Source: CADEED01 sp035765415
GTDB taxonomy: Bacteria > Pseudomonadota > Gammaproteobacteria > Steroidobacterales > Steroidobacteraceae
Direction of reading: 5' to 3'
Assembly: GCA_035765415.1 (NCBI GenBank)
Contig: DASTXR010000008.1
Span: forward strand, 1 to 64,000
DNA: 64,000 nucleotides
Part shown: piece after piece, positions 27,206 through 35,494 of the stretch
Position numbering within the stretch: position 1 is the stretch's first letter
Layout: each line of letters opens with the position of its first letter
Program-made: the position numbers and the translations under genes
The notes under the pieces: model-generated
Databases searched by the model: none
Told to the model about the DNA's origin: nothing
The model's input: the letters and a program-made list of their open reading frames with translations, nothing else

Positions 27206-27658
27206 ATGAAAACATTCCGTCGCGAAAGACTGCCCGACTTCCCCGAATCCCAGGCGGTGGTTGCCGCTCGCCGTGAAGTAACCGCGGACAGCGAAGACCG
27301 CCGCACGCGGGGACTGCGCACGCTTGCGGAAATGACCGGTGACTCGGGGTCTGGCGTGGTCGATTCGCTGCGCGACATCGCGCCCGATCTCGCGAACTGG
27401 ATCATCGAATTTTCCTACGGCGACGTCCTGTCGCGCCCGGGGCTGGACCGGCACTCGCGGCAGATTGCGACCATTGCGGCTTTGACCGCGCTCGGCAATG
27501 CGCAGCCACAACTGAAAGTGCATATCGCCGGGGCGCTCGACGCCGGCTGCACGCAGCAGGAGATCGTGGAAGTGATCCTGCAGATGGCCGTGTTCGCGGG
27601 ATTCCCGGCGGCCATCAACGCGCTGAACGTGGCGCGTGATGTGTTCGCCGCGCGTTAG
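27206..27658 (+). CDS. Carboxymuconolactone-decarboxylase-family protein
   Basis: A 150-aa all-helical protein. The core IATIAALTALGNAQPQLKVH and the stretch AGALDAGCTQQEIVEVILQM match the CMD fold. There is no CXXC, so it is not an AhpD-type peroxidase. The true substrate is unknown. It stands alone between the copper operon and the convergent mgs genes; only 5 bases separate it from the mgsC stop. ATG 27206 is chosen over an upstream in-frame codon on family length. Confidence 0.8.
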   Translation: MKTFRRERLPDFPESQAVVAARREVTADSEDRRTRGLRTLAEMTGDSGSGVVDSLRDIAPDLANWIIEFSYGDVLSRPGLDRHSRQIATIAALTALGNAQPQLKVHIAGALDAGCTQQEIVEVILQMAVFAGFPAAINALNVARDVFAAR

Positions 27659-27663
27659 CCGAG

Positions 27664-28974
27664 TTACTTTCCCGGCACCCAGTTCGTCCCGGCCAGCGGC
27701 AGGTTGGCCATGGCCGCCGCTTCGACGGTGAGCGCCACGAGATCCTCGCGTTCGAGGTGATGCACGTCCTGCTTGCCGCAGGCGCGCGCCAGCGTGGTGA
27801 GCTCCATGTTCAGCGTCTTGAGGTAGTTAGTAAGGCGTCTCGCGCCGCCGACCGGGTCCAGCCGCTGTTCGAGCACCGGGTCCTGGGTCGTGACGCCCAC
27901 CGGGCAGCGGCCGGTGTGGCAGTGATGGCAGAAGCCCGGCGCGGTACCGAGCCTGGCGTAGTCTTCTAGGTAGTTGCTGCTGTTGCAGCCCAGCGCCATG
28001 AGAACCGCCTGCCCGATCGCCACGGCGTCCGCGCCCATGGCAAGAGCCTTGGCCACGTCCGCGCCCGTGCGAATGCCGCCGGAGACGATGAGCTGCACCT
28101 TGCCGCGCATGTTGAGGTCGTCGATGGCCTCCACGGCCTGGCGCACCGCCGCCAGGGTCGGGATACCGACGTGCTCGATGAACACCGTCTGCGTCGCTGC
28201 AGTGCCGCCCTGCATGCCGTCGACGACGATCACGTCGGCGCCCGCGTGAATCGCCAGCTTCACGTCGTGGTTCACGCGCGTGGCGCCCACCTTCACGTAG
28301 ATGGGCTTTTCCCAGTCGGTGATCTCGCGCAGCTCGTTGATCTTGATCACGAGATCATCGGGCCCCGTCCAGTCGGGATGCCGCGAGGCCGAGCGCTGGT
28401 CCACGCCCGCGGGCAGCGTGCGCATGGCCGCGACGCGTGGATTGACCTTCTGCCCTAACAACATACCGCCGCCACCGGGCTTGGCGCCCTGGCCGATGAC
28501 GATCTCGATGGCGTCGGCGCGCCGCACGTCGTCGGGGTTGAATCCATAACGCGACGGCAGGCACTGGTACACGAGGATCTTCGAGCTCTCGCGTTCCTCC
28601 GGCGTCATGCCGCCATCGCCCGTCGTGGTCGAGGTTCCCACGGCCGTTGCGGCGCGACCCAGCGCCTCCTTCACGCGCGCCGACAGCGCACCGAAGCTCA
28701 TGCCCGCGATGGTGATGGGCGTGGCGAGCTCGATGGGCTTCGTCGCGTGACGCGTGCCGAGCAAGGTGCGCGTCGAACATTTCTCGCGGTAACCCTCGAG
28801 CGGATAACGCGACAACGACGCGCCCAGGAACACGAGGTCGTCGAACGACGGCAGATGCCGCTTCGCGCCCAGGCCGCGAATTTCGTACAGACCCGTCGCG
28901 GAGGCGCGCTGGATGTAGTCGATGACGCGCCGGTCGTAGCCCGCGGACTCTTCGAGCTGCAGCTTTTCATTCAT
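27664..28974 (-). CDS. mgsC: N-methylglutamate synthase, FMN-binding (GltB-like) subunit
   Basis: A 436-aa glutamate-synthase-type TIM barrel. It has the FMN-site segments KPGGGGMLLGQKV, VDGMQGGTAAT and SGGIRTGADVAKALAMGADAV, and the iron-sulfur cysteines in CHHCHTGRCPVG. It transfers the methylamine unit of gamma-glutamylmethylamide to 2-oxoglutarate together with MgsA and MgsB. Similar proteins are called GlxD in rhizobia. ATG 28974 lies 1 base after the mgsB stop. Last gene of the operon. Confidence 0.87.
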   Translation of the reverse strand: MNEKLQLEESAGYDRRVIDYIQRASATGLYEIRGLGAKRHLPSFDDLVFLGASLSRYPLEGYREKCSTRTLLGTRHATKPIELATPITIAGMSFGALSARVKEALGRAATAVGTSTTTGDGGMTPEERESSKILVYQCLPSRYGFNPDDVRRADAIEIVIGQGAKPGGGGMLLGQKVNPRVAAMRTLPAGVDQRSASRHPDWTGPDDLVIKINELREITDWEKPIYVKVGATRVNHDVKLAIHAGADVIVVDGMQGGTAATQTVFIEHVGIPTLAAVRQAVEAIDDLNMRGKVQLIVSGGIRTGADVAKALAMGADAVAIGQAVLMALGCNSSNYLEDYARLGTAPGFCHHCHTGRCPVGVTTQDPVLEQRLDPVGGARRLTNYLKTLNMELTTLARACGKQDVHHLEREDLVALTVEAAAMANLPLAGTNWVPGK

Positions 28975-28975
28975 C

Positions 28976-29659
28976 TCAATATTCCTGGTTGGCATCGGCA
29001 TTCCAGTGATACAGGCTCTTCGCCGACGCCACGCGCTGGAAGGATCGCGGGTCGGCGTCGAGGCCGGCGCGCTCCAGCAACTCGCGCACCGCCGCGTAGT
29101 CGGCATCGGTCATGGGCTCGAAACGCGCATCGGCACCGAGCGAACGCACCTTGCCGCGCACGTAGATCACGGCCTCGTACAGCGAATCACCGAGCGCATC
29201 ACCCGCGTCGCCGCAGATCACGATGCGGCCCGCCTGCGCCATGAACGCCGAGAAGCTGCCGACGTCGCCGCCCACGACGATGTCGCCGCCCTTCAGGGAA
29301 ATGCCGCAACGAAGCGCGGCGTCGCCGAGAATCACCAGCAATCCGCCATGCGCGGAAGCACCCGCGGCCGTGGACGCGAACCCCTCGACGCGGATGGTTC
29401 CCGACATCATGTTTTCGCCCACGCCCGGGCCGGCGTTGCCGCGCACGGTGATGTGGGCGTGCATGTTCATGCCGCCGGCGTAGTAGCCGGCATGGCCGTC
29501 GATCTCGACTTCGAGCGGGGCATTGAGGCCCGCCGCGATGGAGTGCGCGCCATCGGCGTTCCGGATTTTCACGCGTTTCACGCCCGCGCCCGGCGCATCG
29601 CGGTGCAGGTAGCGATTGACCTCGCGCAGCGGCGTCGTCGCCAGGTCGAACTCCTTCAC
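28976..29659 (-). CDS. mgsB: N-methylglutamate synthase, GXGXG subunit
   Basis: A 227-aa right-handed beta-helix domain like the C-terminal part of GltB, with repeated motifs such as GHAGYYAGGMN, GNAGPGVGENM and GDVGSFSAF. It has no catalytic centre of its own and is thought to hold the synthase together. GTG 29659 overlaps the mgsA stop (GTGA); GTG 29668 is an alternative. Called GlxC elsewhere. Confidence 0.85.
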   Translation of the reverse strand: MKEFDLATTPLREVNRYLHRDAPGAGVKRVKIRNADGAHSIAAGLNAPLEVEIDGHAGYYAGGMNMHAHITVRGNAGPGVGENMMSGTIRVEGFASTAAGASAHGGLLVILGDAALRCGISLKGGDIVVGGDVGSFSAFMAQAGRIVICGDAGDALGDSLYEAVIYVRGKVRSLGADARFEPMTDADYAAVRELLERAGLDADPRSFQRVASAKSLYHWNADANQEY

Positions 29660-30549
29660 GCCTTCCACGAGTACACCTCTTCCGGCTTGGGCTCGAACAC
29701 GCTGGCGTGGCGTACACCGGGCAGGTGCGCGAGCGAGCGGAACTCCGAAGCGATGGCGACGTAGTCGTCGGTCTCCGCCACCACCGCGGGCTTGCACGCG
29801 AAGGCGTCGCGCACGATGAGCAGCTCCTTGTCGGTGCCCATGAGGAAGGTGAAGAAGCCATCGAGCTCGGAAAAGCCGCGATGCACGGCGGTAGTCAGAT
29901 CGTCGCCTTCGCGCATGCGCCACTCGAAGAAGCGGCAGGCGGCCTCGGTGTCGTTGTCGGTGACGAAGTGGATCCCGAGCGGCTCCAGCTTCTTGCGCAC
30001 CAGGTGTGGATTGGAGAGTGATCCGTTGTGCACGAGGCAGAAGTCCTGCCCCGCCGTGAACGGGTGCGCATGGGCCGGCGTGACCGCGGACTCGGTGGCC
30101 ATGCGCGTGTGCGCCACCACGTGTGTGCCCGTCACCTTGTTCAACGCGTAACGCTCGACGATTTCCGCGGGCGCGCCGATGTCCTTGTACAGGTCGATCG
30201 AGCGACCCATCGACAACACATAGATTTCAGGGGCCGCCTCCGCGAGCCAGGTCTTGACCTGCTCGGGATTCTCCCGAGTGGTCAGCACCGCGTGCTGCCC
30301 GGATTCCCTGAAGCGATGCTGGCCGTCGAACTCGGCGCTCAACTCGGCGGCCAGGCGCTTCCAGTCCGCGGCTCCCTCGCCCCAGAACAACGAAAGCTTG
30401 TGCGAATCCGTCACGGCGTTGCCGAAGATCGCGACGCCGGCTGAATCCGGGCCGCGGCTCGTCATCCCCACCAGCATGGGTGTCATGAGCTCGCCCAGCT
30501 GGTCGCGCAGCTCCGGCTTCTTGAGCAACAGTCCGACGATGCCACACAT
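29656..30549 (-). CDS. mgsA: N-methylglutamate synthase, class II amidotransferase subunit
   Basis: A 297-aa Ntn-hydrolase glutaminase domain starting MCGIVGL, with Cys2 as nucleophile after Met removal. Further motifs are SRGPDSAGVAIFG, AHTRMATES and VHNGSLSN. It would release methylamine from gamma-glutamylmethylamide for the synthase. The ATG shares one base with the gmaS stop (TGATG). Free-standing glutaminase domains of this kind are also annotated GlxB. Confidence 0.87.
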   Translation of the reverse strand: MCGIVGLLLKKPELRDQLGELMTPMLVGMTSRGPDSAGVAIFGNAVTDSHKLSLFWGEGAADWKRLAAELSAEFDGQHRFRESGQHAVLTTRENPEQVKTWLAEAAPEIYVLSMGRSIDLYKDIGAPAEIVERYALNKVTGTHVVAHTRMATESAVTPAHAHPFTAGQDFCLVHNGSLSNPHLVRKKLEPLGIHFVTDNDTEAACRFFEWRMREGDDLTTAVHRGFSELDGFFTFLMGTDKELLIVRDAFACKPAVVAETDDYVAIASEFRSLAHLPGVRHASVFEPKPEEVYSWKA

Positions 30550-31883
30550 CAGAAGAACTCCAGGTATCGCTTCGTCTCCCAGTCGGAGACGTGGCGTGCG
30601 TATTCGGTCCATTCCATGCGCTTGAGCTTGATGAATTCGGCGGACAGTTCCGGCCCGAGGCCGGTCTTCACCACCTCGTCCCTCGCCAGTTCGCCGATGG
30701 CTTCGAGCAGGTTCTGCGGCAGCAACGAGATCTTCCTTTCCGCAAGCTGCGCGTCGCTGAGCTCGTACATGTTGAGATTGGTGGGCTCGCCCGGGTCGAG
30801 CTTGCAGTCGATGCCATCGATGCCCGCCGCGATCACCGCCGCCAGCGCGAGGTACGGATTGCAGCCCGAATCCGGCAGGCGCAGCTCCAGGCGCCCGCCC
30901 GGGATCCGCACGCAGGCCGTGCGATTGTTGTCGCCGTACGCGACATACGCCGGCGCCCAGGTGGCGCCCGACAGCGCGCGGCCCACGACGAGTCGTTTGT
31001 ACGAATTCACCGTGGGCGCACACACTGCCGCCAGCGCACGCGCGTGCGCCAGGACTCCCCCCAGGAATTGATAGGCCATCGTCGAGAGCGACAGGCCGCG
31101 TTTGTCAGCCTTGTCCTCGAACAGGTTTTTCTGCTGGTCGTTGCCCAGTGAAATGTGGAAGTGCGCGCCGCTGCCGGTGCGATTCGAGAACGGCTTGGGC
31201 ATGAACGTGGCCACCATGCCGTGTTTGCGCGCGATTTCGCTGGCCGCCATCTTCACGTAGATGAAGTTGTCCGCGGACTTCAGCGCATCCGAGTAGGTGA
31301 AGTTGACTTCGAACTGGCCGTTCGCGTCTTCGTGGTCGATCTGGTAGACGTCGATGCCCACGCTGCGCAAGGACAGCGTGATCTCGTCGAGCACTCCGCT
31401 GGCGCGCGACAGGCCCTTGTAGTCGTAGCAGGGTTTGTCGAGATCGTCGGTGCCGTCGAACGGGCCCAGCTTCCCGGCAGGATCCCGGCCCAACAACATG
31501 AACTCGGGCTCGATGCCGACATACATGGTGATGCCGCGCTCGGCGAGCCGCGCGAGCTGGCGCTGCAGCGCGACGCGCGAGCAGTAGGGATAAGGCTTGC
31601 CCTTCACGGTGCCGTTGCACACCAGGCGCGCGTAACCCGGCATCCAGGGAATCGGTGTCAGGGTAGATAGATCGCCCACCGCCATGTAATCCGGGCCGTC
31701 CGGCCCCATGCCGAAACCCCAGAGCGCAAACCCGGCAAAACCCGCGCCGTCGGTGAGCACCATCTCCAGGTGCTCCACCGGCACGGCCTTGGCTTTCGCC
31801 GCCCCGTGGATGTCGACGAACTGCGCGAGCACGAACTTGATCTCATGCTTCGCGAACAGGGCCTTCGCTTCGGTTACGTTCAT
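30549..31883 (-). CDS. gmaS: Gamma-glutamylmethylamide synthetase (GlnA-fold)
   Basis: A 444-aa glutamine-synthetase-fold enzyme. Visible are the beta-grasp N-terminus, the EPEFMLLG and DHEDANGQFEVNF metal/glutamate motifs, GSGAHFHISLG, and ACVRIPGGRLELRLPDSGCNPYL. The last resembles GS arginine/substrate motifs, but the protein differs from GlnA at many places. It joins methylamine to glutamate using ATP. GmaS rather than plain GlnA is inferred from its position between mgdD and mgsA. It overlaps mgdD by ATGA. Confidence 0.87.
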   Translation of the reverse strand: MNVTEAKALFAKHEIKFVLAQFVDIHGAAKAKAVPVEHLEMVLTDGAGFAGFALWGFGMGPDGPDYMAVGDLSTLTPIPWMPGYARLVCNGTVKGKPYPYCSRVALQRQLARLAERGITMYVGIEPEFMLLGRDPAGKLGPFDGTDDLDKPCYDYKGLSRASGVLDEITLSLRSVGIDVYQIDHEDANGQFEVNFTYSDALKSADNFIYVKMAASEIARKHGMVATFMPKPFSNRTGSGAHFHISLGNDQQKNLFEDKADKRGLSLSTMAYQFLGGVLAHARALAAVCAPTVNSYKRLVVGRALSGATWAPAYVAYGDNNRTACVRIPGGRLELRLPDSGCNPYLALAAVIAAGIDGIDCKLDPGEPTNLNMYELSDAQLAERKISLLPQNLLEAIGELARDEVVKTGLGPELSAEFIKLKRMEWTEYARHVSDWETKRYLEFF

Positions 31884-32401
31884 TGGTTCACCATTTTTTC
31901 TAGTTCTGACCGGAGGTACGACCCGAACGACGGATCACACCAGATTCGATAAACCCGCCCTGTCTCCTGCTCCTGGGGCATGACCAGCACGCTGACGCCG
32001 ATCATCAGGGTCATCACCGCGACACGCGCCGGCAGCGCGGCAAAGTTCACATTGCAGACCTGCGCCAGCACATCGGCGGCGCGCGCGCCGCCCAGCACCA
32101 CGCCGACGTCCTCACGCAGCACGGGATATGCGCCGGGAGCGCCTTCCCGAATCCGTTTCTCGAGGCCGGCAATGCCTGAGGCGTCATCGCCCTCTTCGAT
32201 GAAGAACTCCGTGGAGCCGAGCCGTCCGACCACGTTGCACGAGTCATCGCGATCGCCGGCGCGTAATGGCGCCCAGCTGTTAGGCGCCGCGGGCACGGCG
32301 AGTCCCTGTTGTTCGAGCAGCGCCGCGGCGCGCGGACCTTTCACGCCAAACCGGCGCAGCGGTTCCGAAGCCCGAAGCCAGGCATTCTTGCCGCCGCTCA
32401 T
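31880..32401 (-). CDS. mgdD: N-methylglutamate dehydrogenase gamma subunit (SoxG-like)
   Basis: A 173-aa protein of the sarcosine oxidase gamma family, weakly conserved in general. Recognisable segments are ARAADVLAQVCNVNFA, TLMIGVSVLVMPQE and VYRIWCDPSFGSYLRSEL. It is structural in the four-subunit complex. ATG 32401 overlaps the mgdC stop (ATGA). Confidence 0.8.
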   Translation of the reverse strand: MSGGKNAWLRASEPLRRFGVKGPRAAALLEQQGLAVPAAPNSWAPLRAGDRDDSCNVVGRLGSTEFFIEEGDDASGIAGLEKRIREGAPGAYPVLREDVGVVLGGARAADVLAQVCNVNFAALPARVAVMTLMIGVSVLVMPQEQETGRVYRIWCDPSFGSYLRSELEKMVNQ

Positions 32402-35217
32402 TCCGCCTCCAGGAAAGGCGTGCGCACCACGCGCGCACTCACCAGCCGTCCATCGCTGGCGCGAATCACGATGGGAGTTCCCGGCGCGGCGAGCGACGGA
32501 TTCGCCATCGCGAGCCCGATGGTTCGCCCCAGCGTCGGGGACTGCGCCACGCTGGTCACACGTCCGGCGATGCCACCCAGGTGGATCAGCAGGTTCGATT
32601 CGCGGATCGCCGCGCCGCTCGCCACCTGCTCCGGCGCGAGCTCGAAGCCGACCAGTTTCTGCCGCGCGCCGCGGCGCACGTGGATGCGCAGGCTGCGCTG
32701 GCCGACGAAAAAGGGTTTCTGCATGCGCACCGCCCAACCCATGCCCGCCTCGAACGGATTGGTGAGGTTGTCGGTGTCCTGCGCGACGATGGCGTGGCCC
32801 TTCTCGAGACGCAGCACACGCTGGGCCTCGACGCCGAAGGCACGCACGCCGCCGGCCTTCATCAGCGCGTCCCAGACGGCGCCCGCGCTTCCAAAAGGCA
32901 CGTGCACTTCGAAACCGAGCGAGGACACGAAACCTGCGCGCAGCACGCGCGCCTCGACGCCGGCCACGCGGCCTTCGCGCACGGCGAGGAACGGGAACGC
33001 CGTCTCTGACAGATCTATGCCGGTCAGCGCCTGCAAGCGCTCGCGGCTGCGCGGTCCGGCCAGGTTGAACGCCGCGCGATGCCCCGTGGCATTGACGAAC
33101 GCGCAATCCATGCGCCAGCGCGTGTTCCACAACAGCAGCTCCCGATACACGCTGGCCGCGCCCGAGGTGGTGGTGGTGAAATAGAAATGCCGATCCGCGA
33201 GCCGCGCGATGACGCCGTCGTCTCGCACGATGCCGCCTTCGTCCAGCAACAACCCGTATCGGGTCATGCCGACACGCAGGTCGGAGAAACTGCCCGTGTA
33301 GATCCGATCGAGGAACGCACCGGCGTCGGGACCGAAAATCTCGATCTTGCCGAGCGTGGAGACGTCGATGAGCCCCGCGCCCTCGCGCACCGCGCGCGCT
33401 TCGGCCGCGATGCAGTCCGCGCGCGACTGGCCGGACACCTGGTAATACTCGGGGCGCTGCCACCCGCCAACCGTCATGAAACGCGCGTCCAGCGCCACGT
33501 GCCTGTCATGCACGCTGCTGTGGCGATGCGCATGGAAACCCATGCCCGCGAGGTGTTTGAGCGGCATGGGGTGGTAGAACGGCCGCTGCGTGGTCAAAGC
33601 GGTGTCGGCCAGCGTCGCGTCGCGCGAGCGCACGAGGATGCGCGCACCGTGAAGGTTGGATAGCTTGCCCTGCGACGGACCCATGCCGAGCGTGCTGAAC
33701 CGCTTCATGAGCTCGGGGCTGTCGAAACCTTCCTGCGCGCTCGTGAGCAGGTCCTTGACCTGTATGTCCTCGTCCAGGTCGACGAAGTCGCGCCCGGACG
33801 GATGCGGAAAAACTGGATAGGGATGCGACACCGGGCGAGTGCGCTCGGGCCGCGCGGCGTGTGTGCCCGCGTGGCCGCCTTGCGCGTACGCGGCCGCCGC
33901 CGCGCCCACGTCCCGCCCGTCCTGGCGGCGCGCCGCGGAGTCGTAGGTGCCGTTGACCCTTCCCGTGGCAAAGAATCCGGGCGGTAGTTTGACCGGCACG
34001 TGCTGTTGAAGCGCCATGTCGTACTGCATGACCGCGCCGGCCTGGGACAGCAGCGCGGACGCGGGCGCGAAGCCCACGCTCATGAGCAGCGCATCGCAGG
34101 CAATGGTCTCCCCGGCACGCACCCGCAGCGCGCGCACGGCACCGTCGCTGCCCGGCATTGCCGCTTCGGGAACCACGCCGGCCACGCAACGCAGGTCGCC
34201 AAGACCGTAGCTGTCGCCGCCAGGATCCGCGCGCAGGTCGAGCACGGCGGCGACGCCGATGTCGTGCGCACGAAGGTCGCGCGCCAGTTCGTAACCTTCG
34301 CGATTGGCGGTGAGGATGGCCACGCGTTTGCCCGGCGCGATGGCATGGCGGCGCAACAGCCGCTGTGCGGCCGAACCCAACAACACGCCCGGCAGATCGT
34401 TATTGCGGAACACCGCGGGTTGCTCGATGACGCCCGTGGCAAACACCACCGCGCCCGCGCGCACCTTGGTCATGCGCGAAGGTTCCACCAGCGCCACCCA
34501 GCGATCGGCATAGACCCCGGCGACATAAGTGCCGGGCAGCAGCTCGATGCGGGGGCTCTCGACGACGCGGCTGACGAGCGTTTCCACTTCACCGGCGGCC
34601 GCACCCGTCCAGGTGGCGCACCCGCCCGGGCGCGCGTTCTCATCGACGAGCAACACGTGCGCGCCCGCATCAGCCGCCGATAACGCTGTCGCCAGGCCGC
34701 TCGCCCCCGCCCCGACGACCAGCACATCGCAAAAGGCATAACGTTTGGGCGTGCGTTCGCGACTGGCGTCCGCGGCGATGCGGCCGAGCCCCGAGATCGC
34801 GCGGATGCGCTGCTCCCAGCGCGGGAAATTCCGGCCGTGGAACGCCTTGTAATAAAAGCCCACCGGCAGGAAAGGCGCCAGCCATTCGATGAACCGCGCG
34901 CGATCGCGCGCCAGGCCGCCCCGCGTGTTCACCGCCGAGATACGCATGCCGTCTTCGAGCGCGGTGACATCGCCACGCACGTTGGGGAGATGGCCCACCT
35001 GGAACAGGTTGTTGGCATCGTGGTTCGCGAACGAAAAGATGCCGCGCCGCCGGTGGTACTTGAAGCTGCGGCCCAGCGTCATTTCGCCTGCCGCGGCCAG
35101 CGCCGACGACACCGTGTCCCCGGCAAAGCCCTGGAATGCCCTTCCCTCGAACTCGAACGCGAGCGTGCGCGATCGATCGATCCACTCCCCGGCAACCGCT
35201 GGCAGGCGGTACATCAT
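32398..35217 (-). CDS. mgdC: N-methylglutamate dehydrogenase alpha subunit (SoxA-like)
   Basis: A 939-aa subunit. The N-terminal 2Fe-2S-ferredoxin-like domain (FEGRAFQGFAGDTVSSAL) has no metal ligands. Next comes an NAD(P)/FAD Rossmann domain (VLVVGAGASGLATALSAADA) and a second nucleotide site (FATGVIEQPAVFRNNDLPG). The C-terminal aminomethyltransferase (GcvT-like) folate domain runs from about residue 580 to 939 (GFEVHVPFGSAGAVWDALM). The last would receive the C1 unit on tetrahydrofolate. ATG 35217 overlaps the mgdB stop. Confidence 0.88.
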   Translation of the reverse strand: MMYRLPAVAGEWIDRSRTLAFEFEGRAFQGFAGDTVSSALAAAGEMTLGRSFKYHRRRGIFSFANHDANNLFQVGHLPNVRGDVTALEDGMRISAVNTRGGLARDRARFIEWLAPFLPVGFYYKAFHGRNFPRWEQRIRAISGLGRIAADASRERTPKRYAFCDVLVVGAGASGLATALSAADAGAHVLLVDENARPGGCATWTGAAAGEVETLVSRVVESPRIELLPGTYVAGVYADRWVALVEPSRMTKVRAGAVVFATGVIEQPAVFRNNDLPGVLLGSAAQRLLRRHAIAPGKRVAILTANREGYELARDLRAHDIGVAAVLDLRADPGGDSYGLGDLRCVAGVVPEAAMPGSDGAVRALRVRAGETIACDALLMSVGFAPASALLSQAGAVMQYDMALQQHVPVKLPPGFFATGRVNGTYDSAARRQDGRDVGAAAAAYAQGGHAGTHAARPERTRPVSHPYPVFPHPSGRDFVDLDEDIQVKDLLTSAQEGFDSPELMKRFSTLGMGPSQGKLSNLHGARILVRSRDATLADTALTTQRPFYHPMPLKHLAGMGFHAHRHSSVHDRHVALDARFMTVGGWQRPEYYQVSGQSRADCIAAEARAVREGAGLIDVSTLGKIEIFGPDAGAFLDRIYTGSFSDLRVGMTRYGLLLDEGGIVRDDGVIARLADRHFYFTTTTSGAASVYRELLLWNTRWRMDCAFVNATGHRAAFNLAGPRSRERLQALTGIDLSETAFPFLAVREGRVAGVEARVLRAGFVSSLGFEVHVPFGSAGAVWDALMKAGGVRAFGVEAQRVLRLEKGHAIVAQDTDNLTNPFEAGMGWAVRMQKPFFVGQRSLRIHVRRGARQKLVGFELAPEQVASGAAIRESNLLIHLGGIAGRVTSVAQSPTLGRTIGLAMANPSLAAPGTPIVIRASDGRLVSARVVRTPFLEAE

Positions 35218-35486
35218 GCGCCGGCCCTCGCGGGCAGTTCCGCCGCATCGTACGTCGCGAGGATTTCGTCGCGCGCCGTGTCGCGCTCCACGATGAACCA
35301 GTAACCCGATGGCGTGTGGCACCACCACTCGCGTTTCACGCCGGGCACGCTCGCGCGGTTGAATAGGTAGGCCGTCCACTCGTTGTCGCTGCAGGTGTCG
35401 GGATCGGGCGCGTTGCGCACCTCTCCCGCGCTCACGAACTCGAGCAGCGGGCGCGGGCCATTGAGCGGGCATTGAATTATTTTCAC
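35214..35486 (-). CDS. mgdB: N-methylglutamate dehydrogenase delta subunit (SoxD-like)
   Basis: A 90-aa protein from GTG 35486, 8 bases after the mgdA stop. In sarcosine oxidase delta subunits a zinc is held by Cys6, Cys9, a His and a Cys near residue 60. Here Cys6 is kept but position 9 is Asn (QCPLNGPRP), and the second pair reads WWCHTPSGYWF, with Cys56 where His is expected and Ser60 where the last Cys is expected. This departure supports an Mgd rather than Sox identity. Confidence 0.83.
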   Translation of the reverse strand: MKIIQCPLNGPRPLLEFVSAGEVRNAPDPDTCSDNEWTAYLFNRASVPGVKREWWCHTPSGYWFIVERDTARDEILATYDAAELPARAGA

Positions 35487-35494
35487 GGGTTCAC

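Noticed and set aside
30549..31883. Ordinary glutamine synthetase glnA
   Set aside because: The location between mgdD and mgsA and the divergence from GlnA motifs favour the methylamide synthetase.
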